The notes under the pieces were generated by a model that made no database searches, had not been told where the DNA came from, and worked only from the letters and a program-made list of their open reading frames with translations. DNA of 17,500 nucleotides, from the NCBI GenBank assembly GCA_009760855.2, contig WPIO01000087.1, forward strand, positions 1 to 17,500, written 5' to 3'. Position numbers and translations under genes: made by a program. Numbering within the stretch: the first letter of the stretch is position 1; every line of letters starts with the position of its first letter. Shown here one piece after another: positions 8,052-15,345 of the stretch. This DNA is from Cristatella mucedo. Its lineage: Eukaryota; Bryozoa; Phylactolaemata; Cristatellidae.

Positions 8052-8183
8052 TCGTTGTCCGACTTGCCGTCTTGCGTTTTCCCTTCGACTCGGAGCTGAA
8101 ATCAGCACACTTCCAGCTGGTTCGGCCACGCCCACCAAGATGGCGACGCCAGTCTGCAAGCTGCTAACGGCATGCCGGTTGCA

Positions 8184-8689
8184 TCACGCACCTGCTAGAC
8201 TGTAGATAACTGTACCTTAACTGCAGATTTTTGTCTTGGCAGTGTACCATTGCCACGATTTACTACCCAGTGGTTGGTGCAACTTTTCTCGCCCACTTTA
8301 ACTTGATAGCTAGCCTCGCAGCAACATCCATTCGCATCACTCATAGATCTGTAACCATTGTAGCCCTGCTGCGGCAGCCTCACAAACTACTTGTGCATCA
8401 ACATACACCAAGTTGCTAGATTAATACCCAGCACTGCTAGCTGACCCGGACAATCAGGTCAAACACACACTCACCTCATTCAAACTACCAGGCTACCCGT
8501 TTGGGCCTGAGCACGACGTCTGAACCGTGTCAAACTTTACACCGCAATGGCCGAGTTTGAAGACCTAAAATCCGTTTTTGTCCGACTGTCAAACAGGGGC
8601 GTATGGGTCTCTGCTGAATACATTTTGTGCTGACAATTTTACTACTGACTTGCGGCACAGTACTAATAATTTCACTAGTGTCGCTATTT
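8184..8689. other. Unassigned spacer between LTR candidate and B3
   Basis: About 500 bp with no recognised gene or repeat. A 62-codon minus-strand frame at 8195-8383 shows no known motif. If the LTR at 7670-8183 were a 3' LTR, this would be the end of the internal region, but no integrase-like or purine-tract sequence is evident. Confidence 0.4.
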
Positions 8690-9470
8690 ATATTTAAGAG
8701 ACCGCGACACAGCAAGCAATCAAGTTTGATCCCTTATCAAAGATTGAAGACTTGTCTACCACGGTGGCTGACTAATGATCAGACAAGCTCACAGGTTCTG
8801 TCTATGGTTGTGTACTGAAACTCATCGTGATACTAGGGTCAACGACAACAGGCTATAGTGACTGGTGATGATTATGGCTGCAGGTTTGGTCAACGAATCC
8901 TGGTGGTTCAAATCAGATCCTTAAGCGGTTCAGCCATGTGGCTGATTCGCTGAAGGATGTGGGATGGTTCATGGGTGATGGGACTGAAATAAGAGCAGAG
9001 CCCGTCTTCGGACGGATCCGCAAGGACGGCCTTACCTTTCACCAACAGAAGTGGCTGAACTGCTGCACCAGTTTTAGCTTCTCTATTGCCTCCCATCCTT
9101 AATGACAATGCATTAGCTATTTGACTCCTTTGCTGAGAGATGGTGGGCGACATATGCTGTCGGTGGGCACGTTGAATGCTGTGCGACTCGTTTAAAAATG
9201 TCTCATGCAAAGACAAGCACTCTAACTGATTGCAGCAGTGATGCATCTTGTTTTCCAGCCACATTTTGCTGCTACTTAATTACTTCTTGCTTCCTTGATC
9301 ACCCTCCTGACTACTCGGCGATTGCTCTCACTTCCTCATTATTGCATGAGATTAAATCCGTATGCTCACCTAAAGCTGCTTAAGCTTCAAGGGAGCTATA
9401 GAGAACTGTCCAGTGCAACATCGACACAAACCTTATGTCTTTGGAGTTTTAGATGGAGATACCTTAAATA
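8690..9470 (+). mobile_element. LINE family B, copy B3 (ancient, diverged)
   Basis: A plus-strand family B copy that is easily missed because no open frame survives. It aligns with B1 and B4 piece by piece: GATCCC-TATCAAAGATTG near 8730, GGTTCTGTCT near 8793, ATGGCTGCAGG near 8873, a translated R-F-S-H-V-A-D-S-L-K-D-V-G-W matching B1's R-F-E-H-V-S-P-L-L-K-E-L-G-W near 8926, GCTGAACTGCTGCACCAG near 9053, GCTGCTACTT near 9270, GCATGAGAT near 9344, AAAGCTGCTTAAGC near 9372 and TGGAGTTTTAGATGGAGATACC at the 3' end. It is the most decayed copy and probably the oldest family B insertion here. The 5' limit is approximate. Confidence 0.7.
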
Positions 9471-9879
9471 AAAAATATTTCCACTGGCATCAAAAAAGAA
9501 CATTATGCAAGAATCTTGACTAATTTCTATACCAGTGAAGTGTAGCCCAGCAGAAAAATAAAATTAACATTCAATGAATTGAGTTTAATCTCGTTATACT
9601 CAGCACAGCTTACCAGAAATTCTCTTAATTATTTAATGTCTCCTCCGTGCAGTACTAACAGTAACACTAATACGTGCAGCACATTCTAATCTCCCAGAAA
9701 ACTAAACTGTAGACCATTTAGCAGCACTATACAACGAAAGCCATCGACTCGAAGCAAGTCAATTGCGATTCATTAGGTATCGACGTTTCTCACATGGCTG
9801 TATTGCCCAATTAGAAAATTTGGCATCCATAAACTCCCCAAGATTCTGATAATTTTCGAGGAAATTGAAAGTAAATAAC

Positions 9880-9900
9880 AAAGCTCAAAGAATGAGCTTT
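9880..9900. repeat. Perfect 8-bp hairpin
   Basis: AAAGCTCA (9880-9887) and TGAGCTTT (9893-9900) are exact reverse complements around a five-base loop. It does not match the histone mRNA 3' stem-loop consensus. Function unknown. Confidence 0.4.
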
Positions 9901-9941
9901 CTTGCGGTGTAAAATAAATTAGCCAGCTTTCAATACACTTT

Positions 9942-10076
9942 ATGATTGCAATGGTGCTGGAAGAGCTTCAGCGACTTTCCCTAACGTTACAACAGGTTAA
10001 CGACAGGTTTGCTGCTGCAGCACTCACACCCACAGTCTTGGTCAGAGTGTATATGCAGCTAACCTCGGTTGAGTAA
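9942..10076 (+). CDS. Short open frame, 44 codons, unknown
   Basis: ATG at 9942 to TAA at 10074. The N-terminal half is leucine- and glutamine-rich with a heptad-like pattern (V-L-E-E-L-Q-R-L-S-L-T-L-Q-Q-V) that could form a short helix. No homologue is recognised, no splice sites were identified with confidence, and such a short frame may be chance. Confidence 0.12.
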   Translation: MIAMVLEELQRLSLTLQQVNDRFAAAALTPTVLVRVYMQLTSVE

Positions 10077-10796
10077 TATCTGCTCCCTATTGTTCATCCG
10101 GTATAGTGTTGGGACCGAGTGCCATCAATCCGAATCGTTTCACTAATTCCAAAATTTTAAATACATTTAGCTCCTTCACCTATTCACTGAAGTGCCTTTA
10201 AGCAAGGCCTAGGGCAGGGGCTTACTACTTATACCTAGAGATTACAATAGTGGATGGATGTAACTGCTCAAGGTCACAGGCCAAATTTCCTAAGTATAAT
10301 GCTGTCATTGCAAATTTTTGTAGCCACCGAACGACAAAAATGCAGTTTGGTGCTGCTTTGCTTAGTGCTTTATTCAATCCTGTTAACAGACAAAACAAGG
10401 TTTTCAGCTCAATTTGCATTAAGATTTACGATGCTGCTGGTCTACCCTTGATATGGTGAATTTAGACAGGCTCTAGTTTTTAGTTCTTTGTTTGGAGTAG
10501 TAAAGGACAAGGAATGAGACATAAGGATGTGTACAAGCTCAGAGACCGGCATATCTTTGTAGGTACTTAGCATATGCTGCAAACAAAGAATAATACGGCT
10601 AGTGGTAGCAATAATAGGATCACTTTGCACAAGCACACAAGCGCACTCTCTTGCTGAAGCAAAGCCCTTACCCCTGGGGTAAAACAGGGCAGCAGTCTCA
10701 AATATTCGTCCGCCAGTGACACTAGGAATAATGGCTAGCTTAGCCAGATAACTACGTGCCGCTTAGTTTAAGTAGATGTCTGACGTCACGAGATAC

Positions 10797-10976
10797 TAAA
10801 AATAAATCAATACTAGCTGATTTAACAGCAGCTTTCATATACCCTTGGAAGTGCCTTGGTGGCCATCACCACAGCTTGCAGTGGCCATTAAGGATTGCCC
10901 ACCACAGGATTCAAACCCACGACCTCGGGACCGAAATCGTGAAAAGCAACTGCCTTACCTGGTGAGCCATCAAGGC
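10797..10976 (-). mobile_element. tRNA-derived SINE, copy S2
   Basis: Minus-strand copy of the same SINE as S1. A box TGGCTCACCAGG (10969-10958), B box GGTTTGAATCC (10917-10907), then CACTGCAAGCTGTGGTGATGGCC-type body and a GCTGTTAAATCAGC inverted repeat before a T-rich end. The head and the start of the body match S1 closely: CACCAGGTAAGGC and GGTCCCGAGGTCGTGGGTT are identical. The B box has one CpG-type change (TTCGA to TTTGA), as expected from methylated-cytosine decay. Confidence 0.85.
10907..10969 (-). promoter_or_regulatory. Internal Pol III promoter of S2
   Basis: A box at 10969-10958 and B box at 10917-10907 with tRNA-like spacing. The B box reads GGTTTGAATCC, one base from consensus, so it is probably weaker than S1. 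Confidence 0.6.
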
Positions 10977-11155
10977 TCACCAATGAGTCCCTCATAAAGA
11001 GGGATTCAGCTCTTTTAGTGTGGCTTACACAATTTATAATCATTGCTATTAATAATTTACCAGGTCTAAAGTCGCGAATCGCACAATGCAGGGTGTGCTT
11101 GCAAGGTGACATGCCGACAATACTCAACATCCTGTTAGCAGCAAGTTAGCTTAGC
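10977..11155. other. Unassigned spacer between S2 and the minisatellite
   Basis: Short stretch in which nothing was recognised. Confidence 0.4.
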
Positions 11156-11334
11156 ACGAGCAGGCTGCGGAATCCTCATTATATGGGTACACGAGCACGA
11201 GCTGCAGAATCCTCATTATATAGGTACACGAGCACAAGCTGCAGAATCCTCATTATATAGGTACAGGAGCAGGCTGCAGAATCCTCATTATATAGGTAAA
11301 CGAGCAGGCTGCAGAATCCTCATTATATAGGTAC
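11156..11334. repeat. Minisatellite, five units of 35/37 bp
   Basis: Five head-to-tail units: 11156-11190 (35 bp), 11191-11227 (37), 11228-11264 (37), 11265-11299 (35) and 11300-11334 (35). The core of units 2-5 is CTGCAGAATCCTCATTATAT. Unit 1 differs by CTGCGG and ATGGG. Units 2 and 3 carry the same two-base expansion before the core (GCACGAGC, GCACAAGC, against GCAGGC), so one was copied from the other. Divergence is only a few bases per unit, so expansion is recent. There are no spacers, so it is not a CRISPR. Confidence 0.95.
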
Positions 11335-12617
11335 ACACGATCCACCTGCTGCAAATCATGATCAGCATGAGTGATAAAGCAGCAGCATCGCTGGAAATCA
11401 GTAAGATGAAGAGAACTTCGTATCTGCCTCTTCGTATTCCGAGCAGGTTACGAATAACAAAAGCAATCTCAATGAACACACAATTCCAATTGTAAACGAG
11501 AATACTATGCTTAGTTGCACACTTATGTGCTATACTTCCGAAGGTCTCCAGTCAACACGAATGCATGGTACATCAGCTAAATAACGACTGCAGACACGAT
11601 ATGTGTGTTCCGTGAATTATAATGAATTAGCGACTGCTTACCTCATCTATGGCTAGGCCGAAAAAACGTGAAAGCTGGCTAATAGCTAGTCAGCTTTACT
11701 CTAACGCTTGACCCGAGTAATACAGTCGTGCTTTAGGCTTCGACCTAGGCAATCAAGTTTCGAACTGTGAGTCCAGCGATAGTTAACAGGCTATGGGTGG
11801 CGTTAGACATCGGCTGCCATCCCTAGCTGCTGGTTAGACTGCTCTCAGCTACAGATACAGACTTGCAGTGGCATGGTATGGCACTATTCACTGCTTCCAT
11901 ATTCTGCTACCGTCGGCATGCCTATAGCTATTCGTAGTACACCTACGACTCGTTAACTGTGAACCTAGGCTGAGGCTTCACTGGTATTTTTCAGGCCAGG
12001 CAGGGTCAGGCACCATCATGTAAATCATGTTTGAGGTCCCGCACACTATATTATGCACTAATGAAGCCAAAGGATAAGAGTACCGAAGCCACTACACTGA
12101 GTTGACAACACAGCTCATGGAGCCGAACCGGGAGCTTGGTTTCCTTACAGACAAACTGCAGCCGACCGAAATCCCTGCTTGGTGACTGCATAGCACCTCA
12201 ACGAGACCTGAGCTGCCGGTTTGCATGGTTTGCCTACAAGCCTTTGTCTTTCTAACAAGGTCAACACTAATCACGGAATCACTCCCTGACTTTGAGGCCA
12301 ATATGCATCAGAGACAGAGCAACGCAGAATCATTCAGCATTATGTTTTTCCAAGGTACAGCTTACTAAGGCTACAGCTCGCTAGCCACAAGGTACAGGTC
12401 CAGCCAACTGCAGCGATACCTGACACTCGAAAACAGCTGTGGACTAGCCAAGGAAGCTAGGACAGCCGAGCTTGGTAGTAACAAAACAGCTGAAAACCTT
12501 CTCTGGGTGACAGTTACACAGCTGACCCATTGCAGCCATTTACAGGTCAAGCCAGGCTTGACCAACAAAAATTAAAAATAGACCCCTATGGCGAACCTGA
12601 TTGCATCCTAGAATCAA
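11335..12617. other. Unassigned spacer
   Basis: About 1.3 kb without a recognised gene or mobile element. It contains a 10-bp hairpin at 11671-11697. Minus-strand frames at 12092-12301 and 12371-12568 are serine- and leucine-rich without known motifs, and I treat them as chance. Confidence 0.5.
11671..11697. repeat. 10-bp inverted repeat
   Basis: AAAGCTGGCT (11671-11680) pairs with AGTCAGCTTT (11688-11697) with one G-T wobble around a seven-base loop. No context points to a function. Confidence 0.35.
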
Positions 12618-12766
12618 GCATAATGAATAAAGATAAATAAACATTAACTGATTCAGTAGCCTCATTTCTTTAGCAGCAGAAGCGCTTTGATGGCTATCTA
12701 CACCATTTCTAGTGGGCTTTAAATGATCACCTATAGCACGGTCGAACGCACGACCTTGGTCGTGAA
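12618..12766 (-). mobile_element. tRNA-derived SINE, copy S3 (5'-truncated head)
   Basis: Minus-strand SINE fragment. It retains TTCACGACC..GGTCGTG and a B-box-like CGTTCGACCG (12748-12739), then the shared body GGTG-ATAGCCATCAAAG, GCTTCTGCTGCTAAAG, AATGAGGCTACTG and a T-rich tail ending near 12620. The A box is missing because the head is cut where family B copy B4 begins. The body is the best guide to the family consensus. Confidence 0.72.
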
Positions 12767-12775
12767 GAGCAGCAG

Positions 12776-13670
12776 ATGATCTCATTTGAACCACCAGATT
12801 CTGCTGCGGCAAGTGACAAACTGAATGCTTGCCTTGCAGAAATTAGATCATGGATGTCGACAAATTTCCTACAAACCAACGACAATAAAACAGAACTGCT
12901 ACACATAGGACACCCCAAGCTTGTGGCTGGACTAGAAGGCGTTTGTTCTTCTGATAGGCGATTGTTGAGCAACCATAACCTTCTGCTCGGAATTTAGAAC
13001 CTCGGTTCTGTCTCAGCTAGATTATTATTATAATATATAATAATAATGCACTTAATAAAGTGCCCTCAGAGAACTTAATCTCTCTCTAGGTGCTTTACAT
13101 TTGCTGTAACTTCCCTTTGGCTGGGCTACCAAAAAAAGACTAGACCACTGCAGCTAGTGATGAATATGGCTGCAAGGCTAGTTCACAAATCGCAGACGTT
13201 TGACCACGTGTCACCTTTGCTGAAAGAGCTTGGATTGCAGTCGGTTGATCGACTGATATATAGCAAAGCTGTTATGCTGACCCACAAAGGCCTTCAACGC
13301 TTGGGTCCTTCATACCTTGCTGAACTGCTGCACTAGTTGCCTCCTCCTCGTACCCTCAGGTCCTCTATTTACAATAAACTAGATGTTCCATTCCTCTGCT
13401 TGAAGATCGTTAGAGACAAAAGGTTTTCTTATGCAGGTGCTAGACTGTGAAACGCACTTCTACAATTATTATGCAATGCTATCTACTCACCTGCTGCCGA
13501 CTCTCGCACATCTTTTTCAGATGTCATGAGCTGCTACTTTCATGCTACTCACTACTTTAACTGCTCTACTGACTCAGCTATGCTTCTCACTTTTTCTCCG
13601 TTTCGTGAGATGAAGTCTACTGGCTATTGAATGGGACCAAAAGGCTTTTGAGTGGGTTATTGAAAGCTCT
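12776..13670 (+). pseudogene. B4 reverse-transcriptase remnant
   Basis: The first block (12776-12950) reads C-L-A-E-I-R-S-W-M-S-T-N-F-L and N-D-N-K-T-E-L-L, parallel to B1. The second block (from 13104) reads G-W-A-T-K-K, M-N-M-A-A-R-L, H-V-S-P-L-L-K-E-L-G and P-S-Y-L-A-E-L-L-H, followed by stop codons at the positions corresponding to B1's H-Q-F and R-L-W, among others. It also carries a deletion, a foreign insertion and a small deletion at the YADD position, so it is non-functional. Confidence 0.82.
13028..13103 (-). mobile_element. LINE family A, copy A4, short insertion inside B4
   Basis: Only the last 75-90 bp of family A: ATT-rich tail (13021-13045), TAAAGTGCCCTCAGAGAACT, the AGAGA/TCTCT inner stem, GGTGCTTTACATTTGCTG, then back to family B at 13104. 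The tail fuses with B4's own GATTATT, so the insertion point shows tail-target microhomology. The outer stem has a C-to-T change (plus strand) on each side. Severe 5' truncation is usual for LINEs. Confidence 0.85.
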
Positions 13671-13682
13671 CCTGAGCAACAT

Positions 13683-13707
13683 CCACACAGCCTTAGTGGC
13701 TGTGTGG
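13683..13707 (+). other. Family B 3'-terminal hairpin (copy B4)
   Basis: CCACACAGCC (13683-13692) and GGCTGTGTGG (13698-13707) form a perfect 10-bp stem with a TTAGT loop, about 30 bp before the element's 3' end. The equivalent sites in B1 and B3 keep only part of the pairing. A role in template recognition by the LINE reverse transcriptase is inferred. Confidence 0.6.
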
Positions 13708-13740
13708 AGTTACAGACTGAGATACATTACATTAAATTAC

Positions 13741-14002
13741 GACTTTGTAGCCATTAAAATACTCAATAAATTGAACCACACATGAACATAACTCAAATTA
13801 ACAAGACGTGTATTGGACACAACAGGTGCTCTAGGGTACACAGGTTTTTCCAAACCAGGAAGGGGCATCAATCAAGCGGGCTCTGAGAGCTCTAGATAAC
13901 TTGGGTAGTTTTAAGGTGGGCATCCTTACCCGAATGCCCCATAACAGACGCCAACGAGAGACGTTTGCTTCAATCATAGTAACTCTCAGCAAACGAGACA
14001 GT
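13741..14002 (-). other. Likely 3' UTR or flank of the SDR gene
   Basis: Lies directly downstream of the SDR stop codon on the minus strand. No canonical AATAAA was found on that strand between 14002 and 13741, so the transcript end is not visible. It runs up to the 3' end of B4. Confidence 0.35.
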
Positions 14003-14262
14003 CTAGCGTGGGCACATGGCATGGCGGCCACCGTCGACTGGAACAGTGGCCCCTGTTATAAAGGACGAGTTGATCGAGGCGAGGAACACGACGGCGCTGG
14101 CAACTTCGTCGGGCTGACCGACGCGGCCGAGCGCATGCGTCTCTTTGGAGCGCTCCAGGAACCGATTGTAAGCATCGTCATCAAGGCCGCCACGCTTGTG
14201 AACTTCGGTCGCGATCACACCTGGGTTGACGCTGTTCACCCTCACTTGCTTGGGGGCCAGCT
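14003..14262 (-). CDS. Short-chain dehydrogenase/reductase, C-terminal exon
   Basis: Encodes the last 85 or so residues of a classical SDR (about 250 residues in full), NAD(P)(H)-dependent oxidoreductases of the FabG-like kind. Visible landmarks in order: [16 protein letters not shown] (the conserved N-x-V-x-P-G element), [32 protein letters not shown], and a C-terminal R-H-A-M-C-P-R typical of animal members, before a TAG at 14003-14005. The open frame reaches 14278, but GCGCTGCAG directly before AG-CTG suggests a 3' splice site at 14262/14263. The exon is far more G+C-rich than its surroundings. The Rossmann Gly motif and catalytic Tyr-x-x-x-Lys are not in the window, so either a long intron leads out of it or this is an isolated exon copy. 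Substrate unknown. Confidence 0.85.
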
Positions 14263-14283
14263 CTGCAGCGCACAGCAAGCGAC
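14263..14283 (-). promoter_or_regulatory. Predicted 3' splice site of the SDR exon
   Basis: On the minus strand the sequence runs CTTGCTGTGCGCTGCAG and then AG-CTG-GCC. The tract is pyrimidine-rich only in part. Using it completes the E-L-A-P codon phase if the previous exon ends in G. An in-frame TAA lies a little further upstream (near 14297), so the frame cannot extend much beyond here without splicing. Confidence 0.5.
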
Positions 14284-14332
14284 GAGCTGCTAGTTACCAG
14301 CAGTGTCTGCAGGACGCGCAGCCCGAGCTAAA

Positions 14333-14362
14333 GCTCAGGCTAGCTAGCTAGCTAGCCTGAGC
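14333..14362. repeat. Perfect 30-bp palindrome
   Basis: Half-site GCTCAGGCTAGCTAG is followed immediately by its exact reverse complement, with no spacer. The centre is a run of CTAG/TAGC tetramers. It lies about 70 bp upstream of the SDR exon's predicted acceptor, inside the presumed intron. It could extrude as a cruciform or reflect CTAG tandem slippage with mirrored flanks. Confidence 0.9.
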
Positions 14363-14712
14363 CCTTGCGGGGTCACAGGCTATGCATGCAGGCACCTATC
14401 CCAATGCATCGGCCACTGGCTGGCCGCACAGTGCAGTTCAGCAGCAGCAGCACTAGCAATGTTCCCAGTGCTATTGGATTTCGGCAGGATTTCTTCTCAG
14501 CTAGACTGGGTTTGTTTATCTATGCTTGTGAAAGATGCAGTTCTAACAAAGAAAAAATTCAAGACAGTCTATGGGCAAGCTTGGCGAGGGCACAGGGCCC
14601 ATGAAGGCTAAGCAACTAGCCTCGACAGATCACTGGCCTCGGCGAGGCCATAGAAATACTGTCTCTCAGTGCATGGAAGTGCTGTCACTCGGTGCAGAGA
14701 ACCGCTGCCAGT
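14363..14712. other. Unassigned sequence (presumed SDR intron)
   Basis: No exon or element recognised. It contains a CAG-rich GCAGCAGCAGCA tract near 14442 and an 8-bp inverted repeat TGGCCTCG/CGAGGCCA at 14634-14650. Short frames on both strands lack known motifs. Confidence 0.4.
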
Positions 14713-14763
14713 CAGTCTGCTGCCACAGGTGCACATGGCAGCAGTGCACGTGGCAGCAGACTG
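14713..14763. repeat. 14-bp inverted repeat with a tandem duplication inside
   Basis: CAGTCTGCTGCCAC (14713-14726) and GTGGCAGCAGACTG (14750-14763) are exact reverse complements around 23 bases. A 15-bp tandem duplication overlaps it: GTGCACATGGCAGCA (14729-14743) and GTGCACGTGGCAGCA (14744-14758), differing at one base. Confidence 0.75.
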
Positions 14764-15187
14764 CATAAGACGGCAGAGGTCACTCGGCGGCTGTGACTCT
14801 GGGATGAAGCTGAACCTGCCCTCTCCTACTCGGACAGCTGTGACTGTAGAGAATGAATGGATCAAGCAACACAGAGAGAGGATAGATTGCACAAATGCAG
14901 CCCGACAGAGGCATTGAATTGGAATGCCTGATATGCGAAGTAGCCAGGCTCAAGCACCAGCTTTTAGAATGATTCATACAGGTTATGGCACCGTGAACTT
15001 ACCTAACATAACCTAATCGAAATCTAATCTATAACCAAGCCAGATCGCTCATCTTCAATACAACCGAAACCCGTACCAGTCAAACCACCCTGCTGCTTTT
15101 ACTCCTCTCAAAATCCTTGCCAAGTGGTGATACACTACAATTATATGTACACACACATTCAGTTGAATATGTATTGACCTCCTCCCC
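14764..15187. other. Unassigned spacer before S4
   Basis: A 37-codon plus-strand frame from an ATG near 14804 is hydrophilic but unrecognised. Otherwise nothing was identified. Confidence 0.4.
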
Positions 15188-15345
15188 TTCGAGCTTGGTC
15201 TAGGGGTAAGGGGCTTGCACTTAACCTACTAGATAGAGGGGTCGAACTTTACAGCAGCCATTATTTATCGTTTGCTGCAAGATGGAGCAAAAGCATCAAA
15301 GGCCTTTTGCTGCTATACATAAATGTGGCTGGTAAAGCAGCTTAC
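15188..15345 (+). mobile_element. tRNA-derived SINE, copy S4 (variant head)
   Basis: Plus-strand SINE with a head unlike S1-S3. The A box is TGGTCTAGGGG (15196-15206), continuing TAAGGGGCTTGC, and the B box is a one-base-shortened GGTCGAACTTT (15240-15250). The body (about 15262-15342) is the shared one: TTTATCG, CTGCAAGATG, GCATCAAAGG, TTTTGCTGCTATACATAAATG and GGCTGGTAAAGCAGC. Either the head has diverged strongly or two tRNA-derived heads have been joined to one body. Confidence 0.72.

Larger units (their letters stand above)
7670..8183 (-). mobile_element. Candidate solo or degraded LTR (minus strand)
   Basis: On the minus strand a 514-bp segment begins TGCAACCGG and ends CCGAACA, giving the TG...CA ends of an LTR. 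It contains a strong TATA box, TATATAAAAG (8051-8042), and a poly(A) signal, AATAAA (7727-7722), about 320 bp further on, followed by GT-rich sequence. This order (promoter, transcript start, poly(A) signal, GT-rich U5) is what a U3-R-U5 LTR requires. GGGCGTGGCC and AAGATGGCG-like motifs lie in the putative U3. No second LTR is in the window, so the boundaries are unproven. An ordinary promoter next to an unrelated AATAAA is the alternative. Confidence 0.38.
9471..10796. other. Unassigned AT-rich spacer
   Basis: About 1.3 kb with no recognised mobile element or gene. It holds a perfect hairpin (9880-9900), a 44-codon open frame (9942-10076), overlapping short frames on both strands around 10225-10459, and a palindromic TGACGTCA (CRE-type) at 10781-10788 just outside SINE S2. 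None of these amounts to a gene call. Confidence 0.5.
12769..13740 (+). mobile_element. LINE family B, copy B4 (interrupted by A4)
   Basis: Plus-strand family B copy. It contains the region after YADD (12776-12950), an internal deletion at about 12995 relative to B1, the S-R-L-D-Y-type segment at 13005-13027, an inserted family A fragment (13028-13103), then the rest of the RT C-terminus and the 3' end with hairpin and ATTACATTAAATTAC tail. It abuts SINE S3 at its 5' end. Reading TTATTGG-type sequence across the insertion restores the family B order. Confidence 0.88.

Noticed and set aside
10225-10459. Overlapping frames on both strands as a gene
   Set aside because: Three frames of similar length coexist with no motif or splice support. 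This is expected of low-stop-density sequence.
10600-10640. Small family A fragment (GCACAAGCACAC resembling A2)
   Set aside because: Only about 20 bases match and neighbouring family A blocks are missing. Chance cannot be excluded.
10781-10788. CRE (TGACGTCA) as a promoter element
   Set aside because: A single eight-base palindrome without a neighbouring transcription unit. It is reported only as part of the spacer.
11156-11334. CRISPR array
   Set aside because: The units are contiguous with no variable spacers, and the context is eukaryotic. It is a minisatellite.
11700-11775. Another tRNA-like head, B-box-like TTTCGAACTG
   Set aside because: The A box is weak, the spacing uncertain, and there is no shared SINE body downstream.
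13831-14293. Plus-strand frame 13901-14293 and minus-strand frame 13831-14031
   Set aside because: The first is the antisense shadow of the SDR exon. The second lies in another frame over the SDR stop codon and 3' flank.
14995-15025. Telomere-like repeats (CCTAACATAACCTAA)
   Set aside because: Spacing is irregular and the run is under 30 bases. Not a telomeric or interstitial telomere array.
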